DNA of 6,549 bases from an uncultured Selenomonadaceae bacterium (GTDB taxonomy: Bacteria > Bacillota > Negativicutes > Selenomonadales > Selenomonadaceae): assembly GCA_905233325.1 (NCBI GenBank), contig CAJODU010000089.1, forward strand, positions 1 to 6,549, written 5' to 3'. The notes below the pieces were generated by a model. That model worked only from the letters and a program-made list of their open reading frames with translations. It did no database searches and was not told where the DNA came from. Positions 1 to 4,827 of the stretch are shown here, piece after piece. Numbering within the stretch: the first letter of the stretch is position 1; each line of letters opens with the position of its first letter. Both the position numbers and the translations under genes were made by a program.

Positions 1-250
1 CAGATATCGTAACCGTTGCCGTGCCTTTCAGCACACCATTCACATTAGCACCGCCATAGACGGCCTCATTAATATTTGCCTTGGTGTTGTCACTGTTTTC
101 TACAACAACTGCCGTATTACCAAAGTTCTGCGCTACGACACCGGGTGATGCAGGTTCCACCGTAGGAGCTTGTCCCAGGCCGCCGCCGAAGACACTTCCG
201 TTCACCGTACCGGCATAGACATTGACCGTGGTCACCTTGCCGGCATTCAC
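1..250 (-). CDS. Fragment of Gly/Asn/Val-rich surface (adhesin-like) repeat protein, open at both ends
   Basis: On the minus strand, the frame whose codons have their lowest base at 2, 5, 8 and so on is open from about 250 to the left edge. It reads as a coherent low-complexity protein of about 83 residues, not as random translation. Two related blocks are visible: one with VNVYAGTVNGSVFGGGLG (about 226-173) and one with AVYGGANVNGVLKG (about 64-23), the second followed by the beta-type string TATVTIS. Alternating VxV strands with VFGGG/VYGG turns and VNG steps resemble the long beta-helical surface or adhesin proteins of gut Bacteroidales and some Negativicutes; that comparison is from memory. 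There is no signal peptide, credible start codon or ribosome site, because the segment joins ftsI-like sequence at about 250. A GTG at 250-248 lies in this frame but is probably internal. The coding nature is fairly clear; function and owner organism are not. Confidence 0.55.
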   Translation of the reverse strand, partial: MNAGKVTTVNVYAGTVNGSVFGGGLGQAPTVEPASPGVVAQNFGNTAVVVENSDNTKANINEAVYGGANVNGVLKGTATVTIS

Positions 251-1412
251 CTGGCAGCTCAATGCCCGTCGGTTCACCAAAACCGAAATTTTTGGCGTAT
301 TCCGTCAGCTTTCTGGCTCCCAAGTCCAAACCGACGAGGGCAAAACCGGTGTTAAGTGAATTTTTAATAACATCTGTGAAGGTGACAGTGCCGAAACTCT
401 CGCCGTTCCAGTTCTGGATTTTCTTGCCGCTGACCATTACATAGCCGGGGTCGACAAATATCTGATTCGGACTGACGACCCCCTCTTGGAGGGCTGCACC
501 GGTGGTGAAGGTCTTGAAGGTAGAGCCGGGTTCATAGATGAACGATACTGAAAGATTTTTCCATATCTCTTGATCGTAGTCCCAAAAACGGTTGGGATTG
601 TAGGAAGGTCTTGAGGCCATTGCAAGGACTTCGCCGGTCTTGGGATCCATAACTATGCAGGTGATTGAACGCGGGGAGTTCTCAGCCATTGCTCGGTCAA
701 GTTCCTGCTCAACAATAAACTGAATTGCACTGTCAATGGTGAGCTGAATGGTCTTGCAGAGATCGCCTTGATAGCCGTGGCGAACGAAGATAGAGTCAAG
801 AATCGGGCGATCTTGTCTGTCAGTGTAGAGGAATGATTCTGTTACTTCGCCTTTGATATATTTATCGAAAGCCTGCTCAATACCGTCAAGCCCCTTGTCA
901 TCAGTACCGACAAAACCCAGTACGTTGGCGGCAAGGACATCGTTGGGGTAATACCTCTTAGCCTCGTCACGAAAACCCAAGCAGACAGCATAGTCTTTTT
1001 CACGAATGAGAGTTCTGACCGCCTCATACTCTGACTGCTCCATGCGACGCTTAACCCAGGAAAAACCGCCGCCTACACTGATATCGTCTAAAATTTCCTG
1101 CTCAGTCTTGCCGACGAGAGGAGCCAGATCCCTGGCAAGTTCTTCGGGATTTTCTACATGATTCGGATCCACAAAGAGTGATTTTGTCATTGTGCTGACC
1201 GCGAGTTCCCTGCCATTGCGATCAATTATTGCACCGCGCGGCGATTGTACTAAATAATCCTGTCCGACTTGATAACGCATTCGCTCTGCCAGCTCGCTGC
1301 CCTGTACAAGCTGCAGCCAGGCGTAGCGGCAAATAACTATTAAGATTCCGAACAGCAGAACTACAACCAGCCAGCGGATATTACTCTGCACTTTATTTCT
1401 GTTTGGTATCAA
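117..1412 (-). CDS. ftsI: Class B penicillin-binding protein (FtsI/SpoVD type), C-terminally broken
   Basis: This is a D,D-transpeptidase that cross-links peptidoglycan, anchored in the membrane with its catalytic part outside. Numbering from the TTG at 1412: a short cytoplasmic N-terminus, one membrane helix (about 14-33), the dimerisation/pedestal domain (about 55-205, with the PRGAIIDRNG motif, YYPN and GLDGIE), then the transpeptidase domain. The active-site SxxK is S297-T-F-K300 and the SxN motif is S352-L-N354. Homology is clear up to the GIELPGE motif, whose last codon is at 248-246. The remaining 42 codons to the TAA at 119-117 are Arg/Cys/Gly-rich and unlike any penicillin-binding protein, because the DNA there encodes an adhesin-like protein in another frame. 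The KTG motif and any PASTA domains are therefore absent. A GTG at 1421 is the longer alternative start, but it lies inside the GAGGTGG ribosome site. The gene has its own promoter and no mraZ/mraW/ftsL neighbours here, so FtsI and SpoVD cannot be told apart. Confidence 0.85.
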   Translation of the reverse strand: MIPNRNKVQSNIRWLVVVLLFGILIVICRYAWLQLVQGSELAERMRYQVGQDYLVQSPRGAIIDRNGRELAVSTMTKSLFVDPNHVENPEELARDLAPLVGKTEQEILDDISVGGGFSWVKRRMEQSEYEAVRTLIREKDYAVCLGFRDEAKRYYPNDVLAANVLGFVGTDDKGLDGIEQAFDKYIKGEVTESFLYTDRQDRPILDSIFVRHGYQGDLCKTIQLTIDSAIQFIVEQELDRAMAENSPRSITCIVMDPKTGEVLAMASRPSYNPNRFWDYDQEIWKNLSVSFIYEPGSTFKTFTTGAALQEGVVSPNQIFVDPGYVMVSGKKIQNWNGESFGTVTFTDVIKNSLNTGFALVGLDLGARKLTEYAKNFGFGEPTGIELPGECRQGDHGQCLCRYGERKCLRRRPGTSSYGGTCITRCRSAELW

Positions 1413-1417
1413 ATCGT

Positions 1418-1424
1418 CCACCTC
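1418..1424 (-). promoter_or_regulatory. Ribosome binding site GAGGTGG that sets the penicillin-binding protein start at TTG 1412
   Basis: GAGGTGG is followed by five bases (ACGAT) and then an in-frame TTG at 1412-1410. The upstream GTG at 1421-1419 lies inside this site, and the bases before that GTG (CTAAGCTGA) are a weak match to a ribosome site. The TTG is therefore the more likely start. Confidence 0.6.
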
Positions 1425-1441
1425 AGCTTAGATTTGAAATC

Positions 1442-1470
1442 ATTATATCACAAAATTTTCATAATCTCAA
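1442..1470 (-). promoter_or_regulatory. Sigma-A promoter for the penicillin-binding protein gene
   Basis: On the minus strand there is a -35 TTGAGA (1470-1465), a 17-bp spacer and a perfect -10 TATAAT (1447-1442). A TG one base before the -10 gives an extended -10 (TGATATAAT). Transcription should start near 1435, about 23 nt before the proposed TTG start. It lies between the terminator of the upstream operon and the gene, so this gene is an independent unit. Confidence 0.85.
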
Positions 1471-1504
1471 ATACTTTTTGCATTTTGAAAGATTTTTGAC
1501 AAAT

Positions 1505-1530
1505 AAAAAAGCATTCCCATTGAAATGCCT
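1505..1530 (-). terminator. Intrinsic terminator of the rph-rdgB-phosphodiesterase operon
   Basis: On the minus strand, AGGCATTTC pairs with GGAATGCTT (nine pairs, two of them G-U) around the tetraloop AATG. It is followed by a run of T that ends at 1505. It sits 18 nt after the phosphodiesterase stop codon and before the next promoter, as expected for the end of the operon. Confidence 0.8.
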
Positions 1531-1547
1531 CTAACAAATCCACAACA

Positions 1548-2036
1548 TTATATTACACGTTTCATACGAACGATAGTAATTTTTGGAGCAATATCGGGTT
1601 CAAGCTCCATGATCATAAAAGAACTTCTTTCATCATCACGAGGACGTGAAGCACTACCCGGATTCAGCAACACCGGCGGACCAGAAAGATATTCAACAAT
1701 GTGAGTATGACCGAAGATTGCTATATCAGCACCGTGCTTGTGAGCTGCCTCCATAATGTATTCTTGAGTATACCGAACGCCGTAATTGTGACCATGCGTA
1801 ATAAATATTTTATGTCCGGCAATATCGATAACCCTCTCATAACAAGTGTCACCCGTCGGCCAGTCGCAATTTCCGGCGACACCGTAGACCGGCAGATTGT
1901 AAGTCGTGGCAAGATATTCGGCATCGGGCGTGCAATCACCTAAATGCAGCCACATATCCATATTATTGGCAATGTTCAATGCTTCGTCTATTGCCGCCCA
2001 ATTGCCGTGAGTATCGCTTATAATTCCTATATTCAT
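1548..2036 (-). CDS. yfcE: YfcE/MJ0936-family metallophosphoesterase (phosphodiesterase)
   Basis: This is a small soluble calcineurin-like phosphoesterase of 162 aa, the usual size for the YfcE/YsnB/MJ0936 family, whose members hydrolyse phosphodiester bonds with two metal ions. The physiological substrate is not known. The metal-binding motifs appear in order: D8-T-H10, G33-D34, G55-N-C-D58, T80-H-G-H83 and G109-H-T-H112, followed by the family's LLNPGS (123-128). No motif residue is missing. The ATG start at 2036 has AAGGAG at 2054-2049, at a somewhat long distance of 12 nt. It is the last gene of an operon with rdgB (24 nt between stop and start) and rph, the same order as rph-ysnA-ysnB in Bacillus subtilis, and an intrinsic terminator follows. 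The linkage suggests a nucleotide or RNA-related role, but that is inference. Confidence 0.9.
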   Translation of the reverse strand: MNIGIISDTHGNWAAIDEALNIANNMDMWLHLGDCTPDAEYLATTYNLPVYGVAGNCDWPTGDTCYERVIDIAGHKIFITHGHNYGVRYTQEYIMEAAHKHGADIAIFGHTHIVEYLSGPPVLLNPGSASRPRDDERSSFMIMELEPDIAPKITIVRMKRVI

Positions 2037-2060
2037 CGCATTGCCACTCTCCTTGGTGAA

Positions 2061-2678
2061 TTAATTTGAAATATCGCTGAAATTTTTTAGATATTCTTTC
2101 AAAAAAGCCACCATTTGGCGCAATGCAGCACCACGGTGACTTATTTTATTCTTTTCTTCAAGTGTCAACTCTGCCATAGTTTTATTATCATCAATGTAAA
2201 AATAGGGATCATAACCGAAACCGCCTTGACCTTTGGCAGTCTTTTTGATGATTCCCCGACAAATGCCTTCACTTTCCAGCTTGGCTCCGTTGGTGTCTAT
2301 GAATACTAAGGCACAGCGATAATCTGCTTTTGACTCATTGACGCCGACGCGATCCAATTCTTCCATAAGTTTTTGATTGTTGGTGCCGTCATCAGCGTGA
2401 AAACCGGCAAACCTTGCACTGTAGACCCCCGGCTTTCCGTCAAGTGCATCAACTTCAAGACCGGAATCATCAGCAATACAAGCGCAGCCTGTTTTTGACA
2501 TAAAAAACCTCGCCTTGATTTCGGCATTTTCAGCGAACGTACTGCCTGTTTCAACAGCGTCGGGAAGATTCCCGAACTTTTCTAAAGAGACAATCTCAAC
2601 CGGCAAATCAGAAAAAGCCTCCGTCATCTCTCGAAGTTTGCCTTTATTTTTCGTTGCTATTACAATCCTCTTCATCAT
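2061..2678 (-). CDS. rdgB: XTP/dITP diphosphatase (non-canonical purine NTP pyrophosphatase, Ham1/RdgB family)
   Basis: The enzyme cleaves ITP, dITP and XTP to the monophosphate and pyrophosphate, keeping deaminated purines out of DNA and RNA. It is a cytosolic homodimer in studied members. The protein has 205 aa, normal for the family. Visible motifs: ATKNKGK (8-14, triphosphate binding), ETGSTFAENA (43-52) leading to K55, ADDSGL (69-74) with the catalytic/metal-binding aspartates D70 and D71, GFGYDPYF (153-160) for the base pocket, and SHRGAAL (180-186). All key residues are present. Two tandem ATGs begin the frame. AAAGGA at 2689-2684 is 5 nt from the first (2678) and 8 nt from the second (2675), so either may be used. 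The ribosome site lies in the 12-nt gap after the rph stop codon, which indicates translation from the same mRNA. Confidence 0.95.
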   Translation of the reverse strand: MMKRIVIATKNKGKLREMTEAFSDLPVEIVSLEKFGNLPDAVETGSTFAENAEIKARFFMSKTGCACIADDSGLEVDALDGKPGVYSARFAGFHADDGTNNQKLMEELDRVGVNESKADYRCALVFIDTNGAKLESEGICRGIIKKTAKGQGGFGYDPYFYIDDNKTMAELTLEEKNKISHRGAALRQMVAFLKEYLKNFSDISN

Positions 2679-2690
2679 CTCAATCCTTTA

Positions 2691-3437
2691 CTAACCTATC
2701 CTGCCGACTCGCCAGACCAGTTGGCTGCCCAAGGCGTCTTTTTGCAGTGAGATTAATTCATCAATTCCACCTTCTGCAAGTGTCAGCATTTCGTCAAGTT
2801 CAGCTCTTGAGAATGGCCGCTTCTCTCCCGTTGTCTGTATCTCTACAAACTCGCCGGAGCCGCTCATCACTACGTTACAGTCTGCTATTGCCGTTGAATC
2901 TTCCTCATAGCATAAATCCAGCATCTTCTCGCCGGTGCCGGATATTCCGACTGATATGGCTGCAACAAAATCCTTGACAGGGAAGACATTGCCCTTCTCG
3001 TAGAAAGTCTCACAGGCCTCGACAAGTGCTACAAACGCGCCGGTTATTGAGGCTGTCCGTGTTCCGCCGTCCGCTTGGATTACATCACAGTCAATGGTTA
3101 TAGTCCTCTCACCGATTGCCTCAAGATCGACAACCGACCTGAGCGATCTGCCTATAAGTCTTTGAATTTCTTGAGATCTGCCCTGTACTCTGCCATGAGT
3201 TTCACGCTGGACGCGAACACCGGGCGTTGAACTTGGCAGGAGTGAATATTCAGCAGTCACCCAGCCGCTACCGAGACCTTTTAGAAATTGCGGCACTCTG
3301 TCCTCAACAGTTGCTGCACAGACTACCCTGGTATTGCCGACTTCTATGAGTGCCGATCCTGCCGGATATTTTTGGTAGCGTCTCGTTATTATCGTATTTC
3401 TTATCTGATCTAATTTTCTATTGTCAATTCTTGCCAC
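2691..3437 (-). CDS. rph: Ribonuclease PH
   Basis: RNase PH is a phosphate-dependent 3'-to-5' exoribonuclease that trims tRNA 3' ends, working as a hexameric ring. From the GTG at 3437 it has 248 aa, the usual length. Visible signatures: GSGWVTAEYSLLP (56-68), the GRxxGR phosphate-site arginines R83 and R87, EIQRLIGRSLR (90-100), ERTITIDCDVIQADGGTRT (110-128) with T126/R127, and DLCYEEDSTAIADCNVVM (174-191) with the conserved aspartates D180 and D186. An in-frame TTG at 3452 would add five residues (MGGGL), but those codons contain the GGGAGG ribosome site. The GTG also gives the usual family N-terminus, MxRxDxR. It is the first gene of an operon with rdgB and a YfcE-type phosphodiesterase, driven by a consensus promoter, and is divergent from the 98-aa gene at 3642. 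Confidence 0.96.
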   Translation of the reverse strand: MARIDNRKLDQIRNTIITRRYQKYPAGSALIEVGNTRVVCAATVEDRVPQFLKGLGSGWVTAEYSLLPSSTPGVRVQRETHGRVQGRSQEIQRLIGRSLRSVVDLEAIGERTITIDCDVIQADGGTRTASITGAFVALVEACETFYEKGNVFPVKDFVAAISVGISGTGEKMLDLCYEEDSTAIADCNVVMSGSGEFVEIQTTGEKRPFSRAELDEMLTLAEGGIDELISLQKDALGSQLVWRVGRIG

Positions 3438-3444
3438 TAAGCCG

Positions 3445-3450
3445 CCTCCC
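3445..3450 (-). promoter_or_regulatory. Ribosome binding site GGGAGG that sets the rph start at GTG 3437
   Basis: GGGAGG is followed by seven bases (CGGCTTA) and GTG at 3437-3435. The upstream in-frame TTG at 3452 runs into this site and has no ribosome site of its own, so the longer start is unlikely. Confidence 0.75.
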
Positions 3451-3484
3451 AATATTTTACAGAATCAATCTTATAATTTATTAT

Positions 3485-3513
3485 ATTATAAATGAGTTGC
3501 GCAGGAAAATCAA
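3485..3513 (-). promoter_or_regulatory. Sigma-A promoter of the rph operon
   Basis: On the minus strand there is a -35 TTGATT (3513-3508), a 17-bp spacer and a perfect -10 TATAAT (3490-3485). The start of transcription is expected near 3478, giving a leader of about 40 nt before the rph GTG. Confidence 0.85.
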
Positions 3514-3539
3514 GTAATTTCTACAACTAACTATATCAT

Positions 3540-3554
3540 ATTCAAAAATTGAAT
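3540..3554. repeat. Short inverted repeat midway between the divergent promoters (possible operator)
   Basis: ATTCAA and TTGAAT form six-base arms around AAA. The element lies about 25 bp from the -35 boxes of both the rph promoter and the promoter at 3579. A shared regulator-binding site is possible, but the region is A+T-rich and such a repeat could arise by chance. Confidence 0.3.
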
Positions 3555-3578
3555 TCCGTAACAATGCTTTCTACATTC

Positions 3579-3607
3579 TTGACTTAAATTGTTGAATACG
3601 GTATAAT
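3579..3607 (+). promoter_or_regulatory. Sigma-A promoter of the 98-aa gene
   Basis: There is a -35 TTGACT (3579-3584), a 17-bp spacer and a perfect -10 TATAAT (3602-3607). It is the closest match to consensus in the window. Transcription should start near 3614, about 28 nt before the ATG, so the gene is probably well expressed. Confidence 0.88.
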
Positions 3608-3641
3608 ATGATTGATTTATATAATTTGAGGAGGGAAAATC

Positions 3642-3938
3642 ATGACTGAACCTAAAAAGAAGACTTCAAATTCCAAAAAAGCGTTTGTATTTTTTAACTG
3701 CGATGGTAATAAATCCGAGCAATCAATGAATATCTTCTATAATCACATAGTTTACAAAGATACTCAGGCTTCAAGAAAACTTCTTTGGAGCAAAATCCAA
3801 AATGAACGCAAGGAAAATCGTATACAAATATCAGATGATAACCTTGCAGAAGTGAAACGCTTGATATTGGAAGATGACCCTGTCCAAGCCGGTAATTATA
3901 TGATGTTCGGGGCAATCAAAGTGGTTGATTGTTTCTAA
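3642..3938 (+). CDS. Uncharacterised 98-aa protein
   Basis: I do not recognise this protein. It has 98 residues, a Lys/Ser-rich N-terminus (4-13), then a short hydrophobic strand AFVFFNC (14-20), a polar middle (DGNKSEQSMNIFYNHIVY), a charged probable helix (about 42-60) and a C-terminal part ending GAIKVVDCF. It has no signal peptide, no membrane helix and no metal-binding Cys/His cluster; the only cysteines are C20 and C97. It is very likely a real gene. It has a near-consensus promoter 35 nt upstream, a strong ribosome site GAGGAGGG (3628-3635, 6 nt from the ATG), and a strong intrinsic terminator 24 nt after the stop. It is divergent from rph, and hypC follows after the terminator. The alternating hydrophobic strands and helix suggest a small cytosolic alpha/beta protein, which is inference. 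A narrowly distributed conserved family is my expectation. Confidence 0.85.
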   Translation: MTEPKKKTSNSKKAFVFFNCDGNKSEQSMNIFYNHIVYKDTQASRKLLWSKIQNERKENRIQISDDNLAEVKRLILEDDPVQAGNYMMFGAIKVVDCF

Positions 3939-3961
3939 TAAATTAATCAGATTGAAATGAA

Positions 3962-4000
3962 AAAGACCTCATCGCAACGAATGGGGTCTTTAGATTTTTT
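3962..4000 (+). terminator. Strong intrinsic terminator between the 98-aa gene and hypC, possibly bidirectional
   Basis: AAAGACCTCAT (3962-3972) pairs with ATGGGGTCTTT (3981-3991) over eleven pairs with one G-U. The loop is CGCAACGA, and a T-rich tail runs to 4000. On the minus strand the same stem is followed by a weaker tail (CTTTTTCATTTC), so it might also stop transcripts arriving from ribH. The hypC ribosome site starts only 4 nt after the plus-strand tail. Confidence 0.88.
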
Positions 4001-4003
4001 GAT

Positions 4004-4008
4004 AGGAG
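4004..4008 (+). promoter_or_regulatory. Ribosome binding site AGGAG that sets the hypC start at TTG 4017
   Basis: AGGAG is followed by eight bases and TTG at 4017-4019. The next codon is TGT, giving the MC N-terminus that HypC proteins need. The in-frame GTG at 4008 overlaps this site, and the ATG at 3957 lies before the terminator hairpin. Confidence 0.8.
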
Positions 4009-4016
4009 TGATTAAT

Positions 4017-4244
4017 TTGTGTTTAGCCTTTCCTGCTAAAGTGGTTGAAATAAAAGACAGCTTGGCAAAAGTGGAACTGTCCGGCGTGACGAGAGACGTG
4101 AGTTTAATGTTATTGCCGGAAGCCAAGCCGGGTGATTATGTTTTAGTTCATGCCGGATTTGCCATGCAGATAGTACAAAAGCAAGACGTTGACGAAATGC
4201 TGGCTTTATTCGACGAAATGGACGGCGCACCACGGACGTTTTAG
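4017..4244 (+). CDS. hypC: HypC/HybG/HupF-family hydrogenase maturation chaperone
   Basis: HypC is a small cytosolic chaperone. With HypD it carries the Fe(CN)2CO group and delivers it to the large-subunit precursor of NiFe hydrogenase. The protein has 75 aa, the usual size. It starts MCLAFPAKVVEI, matching the family's MCxAxP signature, with the essential Cys2 that becomes N-terminal after Met removal. The central GDYVLVHAGFAMQIV (about 40-54) is the second conserved block of the small beta-barrel. The C-terminal acidic helix (DVDEMLALFDEMD) is also typical. The start is TTG, chosen because it places Cys at position 2 and has AGGAG 8 nt upstream. No other hyp or hydrogenase gene is in the window. 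No separate promoter is visible between the terminator and the start, so expression may depend on readthrough. Its stop is one base from the ribH stop on the other strand. Confidence 0.92.
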   Translation: MCLAFPAKVVEIKDSLAKVELSGVTRDVSLMLLPEAKPGDYVLVHAGFAMQIVQKQDVDEMLALFDEMDGAPRTF

Positions 4245-4261
4245 TTTAAAAGGGAACGTCC
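4234..4261. repeat. Inverted repeat spanning the convergent hypC and ribH stop codons
   Basis: GGACGTT (4234-4240) and AACGTCC (4255-4261) are perfect seven-base arms, and both stop codons lie in the 14-nt loop. Neither strand has a T-run after the stem, so it is not a typical intrinsic terminator. It could protect the 3' end of RNA, or be a coincidence. Confidence 0.4.
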
Positions 4262-4770
4262 ATATCTTCCGGTTCTATCCTCTCTTTTGGCTCGTATGCT
4301 TGTATTTCAGGCTTTACACTCTGCATCAGGTTAGCCATTTCCATTGCGGAGACGGCTGCATCGGAGCCTTTATTGCCTGCCTTAGTTCCTGCACGTTCTA
4401 TGGCCTGTTCAATATTTTCGGTAGTCACGACGCCGAAGATAGTCGGCACGCCGGTATTAAGTGACACCTGCGCGACGCCTTTGGATACCTCATTGCAAAC
4501 ATAGTCATAATGAGTGGTCGAGCCTCTGATAACCGCACCGAGACAGATTACCGCGTTATATCTGCCACTTGATGCCAGAGTTTTGGCAAGAAGGGGAATC
4601 TCCAAAGCACCAGGCACCCAAGCAATGTCAATATCTCCTTCATAGGTCTCGTGACGCTTGAGAGTATCCAGAGCACCGGCAAGCAGCTTGCTCGTGATGA
4701 ACTCATTGAAACGCGACACGACAATAGCAAACTTCAGCCCGCGTCCTGTAACTTTACCTTCAAAGATCAT
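4246..4770 (-). CDS. ribH: 6,7-dimethyl-8-ribityllumazine synthase
   Basis: RibH makes 6,7-dimethyl-8-ribityllumazine, the riboflavin precursor, from 5-amino-6-ribitylaminouracil and 3,4-dihydroxybutanone 4-phosphate. Family members assemble as pentamers or 60-mer capsids. Numbering from the ATG at 4770: SRFNEFIT (19-26) with the substrate-stacking F21 and N22, WVPGALEIP (51-59), GAVIRGSTTHYDYV (78-91) with the catalytic H87, and TTENIEQAIERAGTKAGNKG (116-135) with R126. All expected residues are present. At 174 aa it is about 15-20 residues longer than the common form; the excess is a polar, acidic C-terminal tail ending in EPEDMDVPF. A GTG at 4779 is rejected as the start because it lies within the GAGGTGG ribosome site. 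No other rib gene or FMN riboswitch is seen. It follows pheT by 57 nt with no minus-strand terminator between, so it is likely co-transcribed with pheT. Confidence 0.95.
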   Translation of the reverse strand: MIFEGKVTGRGLKFAIVVSRFNEFITSKLLAGALDTLKRHETYEGDIDIAWVPGALEIPLLAKTLASSGRYNAVICLGAVIRGSTTHYDYVCNEVSKGVAQVSLNTGVPTIFGVVTTENIEQAIERAGTKAGNKGSDAAVSAMEMANLMQSVKPEIQAYEPKERIEPEDMDVPF

Positions 4771-4775
4771 TATAT

Positions 4776-4782
4776 CCACCTC
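4776..4782 (-). promoter_or_regulatory. Ribosome binding site GAGGTGG that sets the ribH start at ATG 4770
   Basis: GAGGTGG is followed by ATATA and the ATG at 4770-4768. The GTG at 4779-4777 that would lengthen the protein by three residues is part of this site. Confidence 0.78.
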
Positions 4783-4795
4783 ACGTTAGCCCTTC

Positions 4796-4823
4796 ACCCT
4801 CAAAGGCGGAGGGTTCTTTTTTT
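4796..4823 (+). terminator. Plus-strand intrinsic terminator in the pheT-ribH gap
   Basis: Read on the plus strand, ACCCTC (4796-4801) pairs with GAGGGT (4809-4814) around AAAGGCG and is followed by TCTTTTTTT to 4823. The T-run is on the plus side only; on the minus strand the stem is followed by GAAGGGC, so it should not stop pheT-ribH transcription. It would end plus-strand RNA running from hypC antisense through ribH. The second arm recurs at 4834-4843 (GCGGAGGGTT) within the end of pheT. Confidence 0.6.
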
Positions 4824-4827
4824 GCTT

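Noticed and set aside
117..245. Cys/Arg-rich C-terminal tail of the penicillin-binding protein frame as a genuine novel domain
   Set aside because: The same DNA encodes a coherent VNVYAG/VFGGG repeat protein in another frame, so the tail is a by-product of the junction.
3957..4016. ATG at 3957 as the start of hypC (20 extra residues)
   Set aside because: The extra codons translate the terminator hairpin, the ATG has no ribosome site, and HypC requires Cys at position 2, which only the TTG at 4017 gives.
4771..4827. FMN riboswitch upstream of ribH
   Set aside because: The 57-nt gap is far too short for this riboswitch and holds only a simple hairpin and the ribosome site.
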